Of a stretch of 62,000 nucleotides of DNA, positions 22,461 through 34,524 are shown piece after piece. How positions within the stretch are numbered: the first letter of the stretch is position 1; the number at the start of each line of letters is the position of its first letter. Origin of the DNA: Adiantum capillus-veneris (taxonomy: Eukaryota; Streptophyta; Polypodiopsida; Polypodiales; Pteridaceae); the NCBI GenBank assembly GCA_014529385.2, contig CM043963.1, positions 72,633,412 to 72,695,411 of the forward strand. The letters run 5' to 3'. The notes beneath the pieces were generated by a model. It was not told where the DNA came from. It saw only the letters and a program-made list of their open reading frames with translations, and made no database searches. A program made the translations under genes and the position numbers.

Positions 22461-22729
22461 CAATATTTTTTTAGAAGAATCTAGCTTTTATAAGCTCCAA
22501 ATCTAAAATTCCTTGGGTCCCTCTCTACATTAACTCCAAGAATAAATAGATAATGCCACATCATCAAAACGTCCATCTAATAAAGCCTAAAAATTGAAAT
22601 TTTTAAAATTTAAAAATTTCCCTCCTTTGAGCTCAAAAATTGAACCTATATATGAAAAATATATTTTTAAGTTTTTTTATCCCAAAAAGTATATCTTATC
22701 AATTTTTTTTCCCATCATAACTTTTCACC

Positions 22730-25615
22730 ATGTCTCTTCGCGACATAACCAATGAATCACCTGCGCCGTCATCTACTATGTCAACTAATGTCAGTCTGCG
22801 TCTACCGATCGAATTTGCTCCCACAAAAAAAATGACGAGAAAGCATCTCAACCGGCATCCGTACGACGGTTTCGAGGAGAAACCAATGTTGACTTGTGGC
22901 TTGAGGGAGGGTTGTATCCAAAAGATCTGCTCGTGGGCTGTCATCCGACATTCCGTACACTCCCAAGCTTAATCAAATATGTGGGAGAAGGAGAACGTGG
23001 TCTTCTTGGGTATTGCAAGAGATTGGACTCCAATCACGCAGGTGCGTCGGCATATTTCCGACAACAATGTCAAGTGTTACACATTCATTCCACAAATCTC
23101 CAACAACAACTACATTCCACAGAGAAACAACTCAAAGATCTTAAAGAGGAGATGAATGCTACAAAAACAGAGGTAACTAAGCTACAGATTGCAATGATGC
23201 ACCTAAAAGCCACTCGATTTGGCATGCGTGAGCGTAAGAGGAAGTTCTCTTCCATTGAAAATTTACCCTCTAATGGAGGGGCACGTAAGAAGCGGATCAC
23301 CTCTAATGGAGGGGCACGTAAGAAGCGGATCACGGCAACCATGTATTTTTTTAAATTCACAGTGTTCATAACTCTCAAATAATTTTCATCAATTTGTAAC
23401 TCGGTTCACCTTTTGAAATAGGACATATATACAAGATGTGTGTGGAAGTTTTAGACAAGAGGACCGTTGCAATCTTCTCCTAGGATGCATCTCAAAGGAA
23501 GATATACTTTACATCATAGGTTGTGAAAAGGCCAAACACATGAAAGATGCCATCACAAAGGAGATCCTAAAAAAGATCTCTAACCTTGTGTCTGAGGATG
23601 ATGTCTAGAGAGCTTGTGATGAGGTTGGGATCAACACAAATGCATACCATGCACTTCATGGATTGATGAAAGATGCATTACGAGAGCAAGGCATCACCGA
23701 GAATTTATTTCCTATTCCACATAGGGTCCGACTTGCAAAAAAAGAAAACAATGATCTCGTTCGGGAATCCCTTGGCGAATACAAACACATTGAAGGATCC
23801 ATGGTGTACTCTTCCACGAGTGCCAAGTCACGTGGTAATATAAAAGGAGGCAATACTATTTCTAATGGGACAAAGTCTTTTAGTTATCATCAATTCAACA
23901 ATATTTTTGTTGACTTGAAAAGACTACAACGAGCTATGGTTAAATTTTATGCTTTGTCTCCACAAGGTAATACAAATTGTAATGTCATTTTTTATTTGTA
24001 TTGAATATCATTTAGTATAACAATTCAATTCCTGTGTTGTTTCAGTACTTGGAGAGAAGCTCATATTTATTTTTAAGCTAGATGAATGTCAAATTGTTAA
24101 AGGACGGAGATTGGAACGTATGAGTGTGACACTCATGAATGAGGCAATGTTTTTTGCAAAAGTCGATGCTATCGGTGATCATTATCAAAACCATCATTTA
24201 GTGTACAATCGGAAAAAGAAATATGGTGGTTAGGAGCTTTTGAAGTTCCGAAAGAGACTCATGAGGTGTTGGCATGGGTCTTCTCTATGATCCCGTGGAT
24301 CACAGAGGTTATTAAGGCACAACTAGAGGGAGAAAAGCTAGAAGTAGATGGAGTAGGTACATTTGATGTTGAGTGGCACTTAGGAGGTGATCTAAAAACA
24401 ATCAAATGTATACTTGGGTGTAAACAAGGTGCTTCATCACTTCTTCCTTGTCCATATTGTGTACGAGGATACAAGGAGAGTACTCGTGGCTCCACGTCTT
24501 CAAAGAAAAATGTCAAGGGAAGTCAGGCAACAGGGTCAATGGATGATGATGCAAGGGATTGGGTGTGCTCGGTGTTGAAGTGTCCTATCATGGAGGTCCC
24601 CAATCGGTCGACAAAAGATAAAACATGGCATCCCATTATCAATTTTCCACTTACAAATGTACACTTTTGCACTTTGCATGCCTTTATGCGTATATTTGAT
24701 CGCTTGTTAAAGCTTCACATAGAGTACGCTTCCACAATGAAACCACTTTCCAAATCCGTGGAAGCCATTGGAATAGTTGAAACAATTCTAAATACGATTG
24801 GATGTCATGGTGGCAATGTTTCTATCATCGGTGAGGTGAAAAATATGCATGAAGTGCCACAAAAAGTATCTATGAATGGTGTGAAAGCACGTAGGTTTTT
24901 CAAGAAACCAGAGATGCGAAAGGAGAGGGGTGAAGAGGATGCTCCATGGGAGCTATGGAAAGCGCTTTGCAAGTGTACGACCGATCAAAATTCAAATCCC
25001 GTGCTTGTAAATCTGCGTAGGCAAGTATGGCACCACTTGGAGTTAGTGCTTCAAATCATGTGGAAACCCCAAACCACAAGCGAGCAACAAAATTTGTTCA
25101 AAGATCACATTTTGAATTTCACTAAAGCATTTGTGCAAGCGTGGGGAGAGAGCAATATCACACACTACATGGTAATTTACTTTGTTCAGTTCAAATTTTG
25201 ATGCTATACATACATATTTATTTGATCTAAGCATTTTTTCTTGGTGCAACATATTTTGCATGCGCATGGAGCATTCTTTCTGTCAAAATATGGTTCATTA
25301 GACATGTGGAGCACTCAAGGAATGGAAAAATCACATTATCGATCCAAAGGAGTTTACTTTAAAAATACACGTCACGGTGGTGGAACTACGAGATCCAACT
25401 ACATGAAGGAGATGTTTGATTGGTTCTTTCGTTGTTCTTTGGGGAGATGTCATGCTATAGAACAAGCGCGAAAGTGAAGTCTTGCCAAGGAGGTTAGGAG
25501 ACAATCTCGACTTACTGCTAAAGAGAAATGGAGAAACTCCACCGGACCCCTTAATCATGCTAGGTGGCGTGAAAATCGCCATAGAGTGGGCAAACGTTGG
25601 TTACCCAACATGTAA
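22730..25615 (+). pseudogene. Transposase-like gene of the candidate transposon (uncharacterised family)
   Basis: Spliced and mildly broken. Exon 1 from ATG 22730 (TATA-like text upstream) changes frame at an A8 run near 22830, then encodes DLWLEGGLYPKDLLVG, a coiled coil (about 23,090-23,200) and a basic ARKKRIT duplication. Later exons begin near 23,421, at 24,046 (after TTTCAG) and near 25,250. Landmarks: IFKLDECQIVKGRR, a Cys cluster LPCPYC near 24,450, HPIINFPLTNVHFCTLHAFMRIFDRLLK (shown in parts: NFPLTNVHFC, LHAFMRIFD), HILHAHGAFFLSKYG and STQGMEKSHYRSKG...NTRHGGG. The spaced D...D...E is compatible with an RNase H-fold transposase, but this is inference. Stops at 23606-23608 (TAG) and 25475-25477 (TGA), plus a frameshift near 24,208, suggest decay. 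Confidence 0.5.
23268..23333 (+). repeat. In-frame 33-bp tandem duplication encoding a basic motif
   Basis: Two identical 33-base units add 11 codons, SNGGARKKRIT twice. The ARKKR core resembles a nuclear-localisation or DNA-binding patch at the end of exon 1. Confidence 0.9.
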
Positions 25616-25769
25616 AACAAATGATGCTATGCAATGTAATGTTTATGTTTGTAGATGTCTTTGTTGAGTTGCATATAATAAGTTTTCATTTATCCATTTT
25701 TTGTTTTTTATATTTTGATGATATTAAGAGGCTTTTTAAGTGGTCAAGTGTGAAGAGACCTTTTTTTTT

Positions 25770-25830
25770 TTAAATAGAGGGCTTTTAGAGAAGAGGGAGT
25801 CTCATTTTCAATCTTGCCCCTTCTTACACC
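25770..25830 (+). promoter_or_regulatory. Probable core promoter and leader of the H3-like gene
   Basis: TTTAAATAGAGG (about 25769-25780), a TATA-like element after a T10 run, lies about 50 bases before an ATG in strong context (ACCATGG at 25828-25834). Confidence 0.45.
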
Positions 25831-26669
25831 ATGGCACGCACAAAGCAAACATCAAGAAAAGATCAACCTTTTTTCGCTCACCCTCACTCAATCGTCCAAG
25901 GTGCTCAAAAACCACCTTGGATACACGAACAAGAGCTCTTAGAAGAGATGGAGAGAGAATGGTCAGGTGAAGAGCAACAAGGTGGACAACTTTCACGCAA
26001 GAAGAGACGGGTAGTGACATCAAACACAGAAACCGAAACGGACAACGAAGCACAAAGCCCACCATGGAGCGGACAGGAGATCCCAAGCAATCATCGAGTT
26101 CCGGCTGGGAAGACATTGCCACGTGGCTTCGGCACTCTGCCGTTAGATCAGCCTAGAGGTGATCATGGGTTACTAAATGAAGAGGATTTTGAGGATGTAG
26201 CAGAAGAGCCAGTTGGAGCGCAGGGTGGAGTTGAAGAGCCAGTCGGAGCACAGGGTGGCCTTGAAGATGCGTAAGCTCCTCCTCGCAAGCCCTCTCATAA
26301 AAAGAAAAAGTTTTTCAAGGTTCGCCCTCGCAAGGCCCATGTCCCAGATCCTACCATCCCTCAGCAACGGGCTCCTGCTGTGAAGCGACGCATTCCAAAG
26401 GCATTGCAAGAGATTCGTCACTATCAAAAAACTTCAGACCTTCTCATACGCATGGCACCATTCGCACGTTTGGTGAAAGAGATCATGCAAAGTTACCGAA
26501 TGGCGTTTCGAGTTCAAGGTATCGCCGTAGAAGCTCTGCAAGAAGCGGCAGAATATCATCTATTTCTATTTTTGAAGACACCAACTTGTGTGCTATTCAT
26601 GCAAAACGGGTGACAATAATGCCCAAGGATTTAGCTCTTGCGCGTCAAATTAGAGGAGAAAGAGATTGA
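25831..26669 (+). pseudogene. Histone H3-like protein with long insert between tail and fold
   Basis: The N-terminus reads MARTKQTSRKD, the canonical H3 tail with Lys4 and Lys9 kept and Ala7/Ser10 changed. About 140 novel acidic, Gly/Pro-rich and then basic residues follow (twin EEPVGAQGG repeats; [17 protein letters not shown]). The histone fold then appears: [58 protein letters not shown] and ARQIRGERD before TGA at 26667-26669. A TAA at 26272-26274 and a 2-base shift in the T5 run near 26575 interrupt it. Loop 1 has canonical H3 length, so it is not obviously a centromeric H3. The predicted length, about 278 codons, is double that of H3. It lies 216 bases after the transposase-like gene, same strand. 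Confidence 0.85.
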
Positions 26670-26792
26670 ATTTGACTTTTATGCAATTTTGCCAATGTAA
26701 AGATATCTTTTTGAAATATAACGAGGCGTGGATTTTTCAAACATAACGAGTCGTGTACATTTGTGTTTTTAAGTGATATAAGTAAAACTAAG

Positions 26793-26793
26793 T

Positions 26794-26858
<65 letters not shown>
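26793..26858. repeat. (GA)n microsatellite
   Basis: A GA tract of about 66 bases between the H3-like gene and the foldback. Confidence 0.95.
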
Positions 26859-26861
<3 letters not shown>

Positions 26862-26911
26862 GGATATAAGATCTGTCAACCAAGTGTGGTTGATTGAACA
26901 ACCAAAAAAGA

Positions 26912-27089
26912 CATAAAATTCTTATAATTTTAGCCTAAAAAATGTTTAAATAGGTTGTCTAGAGGCTTGCCGCAGAGGCGCGCGAGAAGGCAAAAGTAAA
27001 AGTTACTTTTGCTTTCTCGCGCGCCTCTGCGGTAGGCCTCTAGACAGCCTATTTAAACCTTTTTAGGCTAAAATTATAAGAATTATATG
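26912..27089. repeat. 178-bp near-perfect foldback between convergent genes
   Basis: Arms of about 87 bases pair around a 3-base loop (AAG at about 27000-27002). Inner stem GCAAAAGTAA/TTACTTTTGC, middle GAGAAGGCAAAAG against CTTTTGCTTTCTC with CGCAGAGGCGCGCGAG/CTCGCGCGCCTCTGCG, outer TTATAATTTTAGCCTAAA. Only a few mismatches are seen. It sits where the plus-strand and minus-strand gene pairs converge. It could be a bidirectional terminator, a MITE or a hairpin small-RNA source. Confidence 0.9.
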
Positions 27090-27329
27090 ATATTATGGTT
27101 TTATTGATGTTATTTATATGAAAAAACTCTATATTTTGATTCAGAAAATTGCATAATCGTATCGCAAGATAGAACCAATCACGTACCGTCTATCGTACCA
27201 TAAGCTCAATACAGAAGTTGGAAAGTACCAGTTAAAATCAATTTCCATTCGAATTTTGAAATAACAAAGTACAAAGATGTGATATATCTCATTACATATT
27301 TGAAGGAGTTAATTACAAGATTTATGCAG

Positions 27330-28895
27330 CTATTGACTGCTTGAGCCCTCTAAGATATGGCGAGCAATGTTTTCTCGGCGCTCTTGGGCGCAAAGAAGCT
27401 GTTTGTGCAGCACATCCCAAGCAATTTGTTCCACATTGCTTAGACCTACTGCTTGGCTTAAGGCCACGTTACAAAGCACACAACCACGAATGTGTGTCGC
27501 AAATGCAGCACTGGCCAGAGATTTATTTACAAGATATATAACTTGGGAGGCTTGAGATATGGTTGACAGGCATAGGATGCGGCTCATTGCTTTCATCATT
27601 GACACCCAAAATTGACCACAAGGAGTGTACTCCTTGTGGATTATCGCAAAGCCGTCCTGGGGGAGCTTGCCAAGGTAATGCGCAAGAGATGACTGCCATC
27701 CAAAATCTTGGCGCCTACCATCTCCTCCCCGACCTGCATGCTCATCAAGCTCCACAACATTCTACAAAGGAATCAATAGGTAAATAAGATTTCAGAATGC
27801 AACAATGAAAATTAACATAATCACAAAACAAAAATTAATTAATACCTCTTGTTTTTCGTCGTCCTCATCGTTTATGCCTTTGCTGTCAAGAGAATAGATG
27901 AATTGGGAGCCATAGCGACACTCTCAAGTTCATCTATATGAACAGGCATAGGAGTGCGTTGGGCTTCAAGCAATGCGCGTGTAGCTACAAATTCATCCTC
28001 CGACACAGATGAGTGCGGTGCATCTGTCACCGCCACCATTGCCAACTCCACTGTATCTACCACACTCTCTCCAAGGGGAAGGAGGCTTCGATCCAAAGGA
28101 TCGGAAGAGGGATCAATGGCAGAAGACTCTACAGTGGCACAGAGGATGGACAGACACTCATCCATGCGGATGTCAAAAGTCTTTTCAAGATCATGTAAAA
28201 ACAAATATTCCTCCCCATCTATCACAATTGGGGAGAGGTGTTCAAAAAAAACCTCCGGAGTTAATGTCTCCTTCGGCACATCTGCAGCGGACTTAAAGGA
28301 TGCTTCTGCACCCTCATCACCCATGGATTTGGCGGCATCCATGACACCTCCTGGGTAGGTTAGGGCAAGAATATTGCCCTCTTTGCTTGCATCCCAGGGT
28401 GTTGTAATGGGCTCCTTTGTGTCCTTGACGAAACCCCCAAGGTGCAAATGAGGCAAACTCACCTAAGATCTTTCAGGCTCCTCCGCAAGAAGAAACACAA
28501 AAGTCGCCAAGCGACTTAAAAACTGGGTGCCGACCTTCTTTTTTTTCAAACGTGAATCTTCAATGTACTGACCTGCCTCACCCGCAATTACACAAAATCG
28601 CTGAAGTCGCTGGGTGAAAGGCTGATCGCCTTTTGTGTATGTAGCGAAGCAAATCGCATGGAATCCACAATTCCCCTTGTCCGACAATTGGTACAGCATA
28701 CTTGTCGATGTAAAATTCAAAAAATTCCAAGATAGGCTCAAAAGATTGGCTGTTTAGGTGAATAGTTGCGTTCACATCAGGGAATTGGGTGAAGAAATTG
28801 TGAAGATCGTCACGATCTTGCCACTCGGTTGTTTGTAAAAATTCATGGAAGCGTTGTAACGCCGTGGCTTCAGGAGGGGTGGAGGAGGATGCCAT
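27330..28895 (-). pseudogene. Unidentified cargo gene A (minus strand), broken
   Basis: ATG 28895 (MASSSTPPEATALQRF) lies about 97 bases after a TATATAAA. The text is protein-like: FHEFLQTTEWQDRDDLHNFF, FFEFYIDKYAVPIVGQGE, PCDLLRYIHK. It changes frame near 28,640 into QRLQRFCVIAGEAGQYIEDS and LATFVFLLAEE, then has a TAG at 28465-28463 embedded in TAGGTGAGT, a strong donor-like site. The reading continues with ILALTYPGGVMDAA, EYLFLHDLEKTFDIRMDE, and shifts near 27,912 into an acidic NDEDDEKQE. A likely intron (GTATTA...TTTGTAG, about 27,846-27,763) joins NVVELDEHAGRGG in frame, ending SSSQ* at 27330. I recognise no domain. Confidence 0.5.
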
Positions 28896-28990
28896 AATGC
28901 TAGCTTTTAAAGTAGGAATGCAAAGAGTGCTGGAGCTCAAATGAGAGTGTGAACAGGCAAAGAGTGTGAAAATGGTAGGGTTTAGGAGGC

Positions 28991-28999
28991 TTTATATAG
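28991..28999 (-). promoter_or_regulatory. TATA box of cargo gene A
   Basis: GCTATATAAAG on the minus strand lies about 97 bases upstream of ATG 28895, just inside a poly-C run. Confidence 0.5.
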
Positions 29000-29003
29000 C
29001 ACG

Positions 29004-29030
29004 CCCCCCCCCCCCCCCCCCCCCCCCCCC
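29004..29030. repeat. Poly-C tract (27 C)
   Basis: An uninterrupted C run next to the TATA box. Long C runs are error-prone, so the true length may differ. Confidence 0.9.
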
Positions 29031-30078
29031 AGAAAAAAAAATTAATAACAATAATTAAAATATTAAACAATTTTCATGAAGTAACACAAATAACAAGAAG
29101 TTATAAAAAACTTACAAACTAAATTACAATCATTTAACTCTAAAAACACATCACTACAACTTTAAGATAATGTGCATTGCCAAAATTTGATACAACCATC
29201 TGCTTGAACTTACAATTGTGATATTATAATAAATTTAAGTACAAAACATAACTACTCTAATGATAAAATTAAATTCTCTTCCAACGTCCACGCCTTTTCA
29301 ATTTGAATCGTGCTCTCCATGCGGCTACCAATCTAGCAAAAAAAAAAGGAAACAACATACCCAACTTAGAGCAGGGAATAATCAAAAGAACATAAATATA
29401 ACATAATTAAGAGAGAAAAATCATTCACCTTACGTCGGCCGATGCAAAATTTTGTATCTTCTCCATGCTCTAAACCCATTATCACTAAGTGCTCCCGCAC
29501 ATTGGCCAATGTCCAATGCTTGTTCACTTGGACGGTTTCAACCGCACCACTTGACAATTTGATTGCAATATCAAATACCTCAATTGTAGCATCGGTGGAT
29601 TGCAATGGAATCCATTCACCAAGCTTGCACATCCACCTTTCATAGAAGTACCGCACGTAAAGGGTGGAGCGCACCTTGATGAAACGGATAGCAATGCCAA
29701 AACTTCCAACCTGACACCGAAAGCGATCTCCATTGTGAAGTCCTTCAAGATACCCCCACTTCTCGCTAAGGATGGCTTCCAATGTATCGTATTGTAGATC
29801 TTTGCAAACATACATAGTATTTGTATGATGGAAAGGCAAAGATCCAAAGATGCTAGCGAAGACATGAGCAAGACAACACCATCCAAGCCCAACGGAACGC
29901 GAGGCTTTTCCAAATTTTAATGATGCTCTCACATCAGCTACAATCTTGGCTTTCAAAGACATTACAGTGAATGCATCTAGCTTTGGCCACTCCATGCTAC
30001 GTAAGGTTGTAGCCTCCAAAGGTTGTAGCTCTCCGTAGCCTTCCTCATCTGTAGGTACAATGTACTTGTGGGTGTAGA

Positions 30079-30242
30079 TATAAGAACCCTAGGAGCTAGA
30101 GACCTGGATCCTCCACCCAACCGCCCATACTTATAGGCTCTTAGCCCTAGGATCCCCTGTCCACACTGCTAGCTGGTCCGTGGTCGGGGTCCGTGACCCC
30201 CCCTTAGGGTAGGGCCCTGCCCGTAGGACCCGTGTCCTGACA
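30079..30242 (-). repeat. 3' LTR of the non-autonomous element
   Basis: On the minus strand it starts TGTCAGGACACGGG and ends GGGTTCTTATA. GTAGA flanks it. Confidence 0.9.
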
Positions 30243-33200
30243 TTACTCCCCCCTTTGGAAGAGTTTTCGTCCTCAAAAACAGAAGTGGTGGTATCTTCAT
30301 AAGAACACTAATTTTTTCCACCGTGGCATCCCTCATGGATCCAACGGTTTGTTGAATCGGAACCCGGTTCATTGGGAGGTTCAATGAAATCAAGAATAAC
30401 ATCTTGATTTTCCACATTGTTGTCCCTGTACAACCGTCTTGGTTAACTGACCCATAACCAACATAATGTGAAGACTCCATTTAAAACTCACTTGAGTATG
30501 TTAAACGAGTTATCCTAACTAAGAGGTGTCTAAATGCATACCCAAGTTTCAGAATTTCTGAAGGTACTTGAATGTGCAATATAACCTCGGCTCATCTTTC
30601 CATGAAAGTACTATGCTGACATACTCATCAGCAGTAACCAAGTCCTTGACTTACTATGGTTTCTTGCCAGTAGCCAACCCCATCAAAACTGATGATTAAG
30701 GTTGATAACTTGAGAATAACAGGCAGAGACTAAAACTAGCCGTAGCATGCCTTTCATCGTATGAAGCAAACTCCAAACCAGAAAGGTAACCGATCCAGTT
30801 GTTTCACTTCTTGCTAATGTATGCACTTAGCATATCCTTTAGCATGGTTTACTAACGTATGCACTTTGCATATCCTTTAGCACTAAATAGAATGCTTGTA
30901 AGCTGCCCATCCTACGCGGGATGAATAACAACAGTAAAGGTAAGGTACTTCCCCCAACCACTTACAGACAGTCTTCCACGACTGACGATAAACCATGACT
31001 CAAACATTGAGTAGACAGCCATATACTCGATATGGAATGGAGAAAACCAACTAGGTTGAAAGCAGATTGGAGTTTTAAGCATCCAATCGCAAACACCCAT
31101 ACTTAGCCATCACCTTGTATGGCAGGGTGTAAACTCATACTAAATCTGCAAGAGAAACTGCACTGGCAGTGCAAAAAATTACAGAAACAATAAAGTCCAT
31201 GAATTTGCATGCCGCTCCAAATAAATTTGTGTTAAACACTAGGGCCCATAACACCTAGTGTGCATGCATTTAACACAAACATATCCGAACCGCAATTCCA
31301 TGACGAGACTTTCCACTATACTTACGTGAAAATCTTGCAACAAAAGTTGGACCATAATAGAATGTGACAACCCGGTCACACCTAGGAACCAACCATGAGA
31401 CCTTCTCATGAACGTAGCATACTTTGCTATATGTAGAAACAACCCTCCGTTAAGGTGGTTTCACAGCACTTGTAATCACAACAAGTCTGTACTTAGTACA
31501 CGACAATTTTTTGCCACTGAAATTGTACCTGATACTATGTGCTTCGAATGGTCTAATGAACGGATGCGACCAGCACCTAGGGACTTCGTCGTGACACATC
31601 ATTAAGAATTGGGCGCCAGTATCAGTCCCAGAGACTCATATTCTCCACATGTGGAATATGTCTCAAGTAAGGATGTCAGGAAAAGTGACATCCATCAAGT
31701 ACGAGCTGTACTTGTGTGTGGAGGTAACTGATAACACTCTGCGACAAGAGTGAGAGGGACCCTCATTATCATGCTCCACATTGACTAAACCGAACTCCTT
31801 GAGTTCCTAGACCATGTTGTATCCCATGTGACAACATGTGCCAAATCGAACCCTACAAGTAGGTTCGTAACATCATAAGGCAGAAAGGTAGATTGAACAC
31901 TTGGTCCAAAATACTTTGTGCCGACATGCCCTTGGCATGGCTCTGTAACATTCAAGCGTGCTTATATGTCTTGAAAAAAAAAACCAAGCAAAGCATACAA
32001 AAAATGGAATAACACCAAATCAATAGATACGTACCTGGAGATTTGAACGTAATGTTCACTAACTCGTATGCAAACGGAGAGGAGCACATCTCCTAGCTGA
32101 ACAAACAAACAGTATTGCACTAGGAACCGTGGGTGTTGCCTTCACAATCCAACCCCTTTGGTTAAAATCTACGTAGTCAAACCCCTTGGTAAGACCCTTC
32201 GTAGAAACTGCTCAAGTAGCAGTTAATGGTAACCAACATAGTTAACCGTGTAGGTTGAATGGAATCAACTTGAAAACTGTGTTCGTCTGCTACCGCGTGG
32301 TAGATTGCGGAATTCTTTCCTTGAAAGTATAACTGGGAGAGATCAATTGTGATCCTCAATGCAGATCGAACTGTGATCCTTAATGCCTATGGGGTGATGT
32401 AGCACTCACCTGTCGGGTCTTACCCCAAAACAGTATGTCCATAGACACTCTGTAGTGCTATAGAGAGAGCAGGAGACCCACACAAGTGAACTACCGATCT
32501 CTTATGGACATCCATGCTATCACCAATGATTGCTGCGTCTATACTCCGTGGTAGAGAGCAGCTGGTGTGAGTTTAAGATTATCAAAAACTCAACTTGAGT
32601 GTCTCACTGAAAACATGTAGTGCAAAAATGACACCCTAAACCTCCGTAATGACAAGACTCTTGCTTGTCCATTAACGTCGATGTGTACTTCCGTGGGTAT
32701 ATCTTGAGAACAATCACCCAAAGAATGCCAATAGTTGGGTCTTACCCTTATCCTAACATCGGCTCTTAGCCCTTATGCAAAATAGTGTTCAATCAACGAA
32801 CCGATGAAGACTAATTTGAGTAGCATCTTAGCCACGTGTTAGCTGAGAGTTAGAGCACCTTGGCTTAGGCTTACTCACGAGCAAAACATGTATCAAAAGC
32901 TTCTAGAAGATTTTCATTTTTCCCTTAAAGAGCGAGAGAGAGAGAGAGAAGAAGAGCATGCTGGGCTGAGGAACTTTCCTTAAGGTTTAGAGTGGGCACC
33001 CAAGCTGTGTGCTCTTACGCATCATATGCCTGACTTGCAGCTTATCGTATAAGCATTCCACAAGTTTTCGGTATGACTTGCTCATTGAGAGAGGTATCAC
33101 ATCTTGATCTACCTCGGAAGCATTTTTTCGGCAGCAGTAGAATGGAATCCACCTAGCTAGCATGCCATGCATACATAATTTTAAGCTCTTGGAAAAAGTG

Positions 33201-33801
33201 ATGGCCTCAAATGTGAGAGCCATAACCATAAGGGCCTTGCATAGTTTAAACTGGTAGGGATTGCGTGAGCAAATATTCCCTAATTTTCTAGTTTCCCAAA
33301 CTTGTGTGCCAATGCCCTTGACTCCAAGTCATTGGGCAGTACCTTGGCACAAGGGAGAAGCCTTGCTTCATAGATAATTGCCAAAGCACGTTGTTGTACA
33401 CAATGACAGTCATTGCGAAGCAAAGTGTAAACATGGAAAAAATAAGAAGAACTTAACTTGGCTAACCTGGTAGTTGTTGCTGCAACCAATTGTCATGAGA
33501 TTCCAAAGGGAAAGCTCGCGTGAAGATGGCGCATAGCCAAATCTGCCGTGCGAGAGAAACTTGTCGCATATGGGTATACGCCCTCTTGTATCATATACAT
33601 CCGTTGTATACGAAATGAAATAATATGTAAACAGTTTGCGAAAGCCTTCCCAAGTTTGTATGCTCGTAGCATATGCCAAACGTGGCCAGCCTCAATGCAA
33701 GATGTATAAATACTAAAGAGACTCGACCTTGATCTCGTACATACTTGAGTTGATGAATGAGTTTCATGATTATCTTAGACGCCCATTGCATACCATAGTT
33801 A

Positions 33802-34524
33802 TCACGCCATGTGCAATAAACAGTACCAACTGCGTACCTTATGAAGTACACCTACCGATGAAGTGGCCGTCGTAAGAATCGAACGAGTTGGAATCAAGGT
33901 TCCTCCGTCAATACTGTGTGTTAATCCTCCTCCGTTAGCGTGTAAAAACTGTGACAAAGAGTCGTCCATGCCAAGGAACTTGCTTCCTTTTTCAAGTCCA
34001 GTAAGAGGCCATGCATGTCTCCTTTGATGTATGTTAGATATATGCAATAGAGATGATGCATGTTCCATCGAGGTCAAATGCTTCATAAGCAATTGACAGC
34101 CCGCATTAAGAACTCCTGCCGACCAAGCTTGTTCACCCGAAATTGAACGTGTTACTGAGGGGAAACTGCAAATAGTACGAAAGCAGTAACCCAACATTGG
34201 ACTACACCAGCTGTGCTCATGAGCACCCTTGCACGGAGTCTTGCTAATGGCAATAGCAGTCATAGGCTTAGTGACCATTACTACTAGGCAACGTTGCCAC
34301 CCTGCATAAACCATGAGGGTAATCAACTTGATTAAAACAAAATTGAAAGAGGTTACCTTGTTTCTGGTCTTGTATTCAAAGCCGTGTGTCGCAATCATGT
34401 GATGATGTTGGCCTAATTTGGCCAGTCGTAATTCATACCGAGGTCCAACGTTGTCATACGTGAGACAGGTAAAGGAAAAGTAACCGTGAGTTTCACCCTG
34501 CGCTTGGCATGCAGTCATTGCCAA
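33802..34524 (-). other. Open stretch inside the non-autonomous LTR element, possible captured gene
   Basis: A 240-codon open frame with protein-like text (GYFSFTCLTYDNVGPRYE, LGQHHHMIATHGFEYKTRNK followed by a GTAACC donor-like site; HLTSMEHASSLLHISNIHQR). More broken pieces continue at 33,680-33,280. It is not retroelement protein. It may be a host gene segment carried as passenger DNA. Family unknown. Confidence 0.3.

Noticed and set aside
26271-26335. Short intron removing the TAA in the H3-like gene
   Set aside because: GTAAGC could be a donor, but any acceptor gives an intron of only about 20-65 bases, and the intervening text ([15 protein letters not shown]) looks like coding linker.
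25831-26669. Calling the H3-like protein a centromeric H3 (CENH3)
   Set aside because: The tail is canonical ARTKQT and the region between helices 1 and 2 has ordinary H3 length, without the longer loop 1 typical of plant CENH3.
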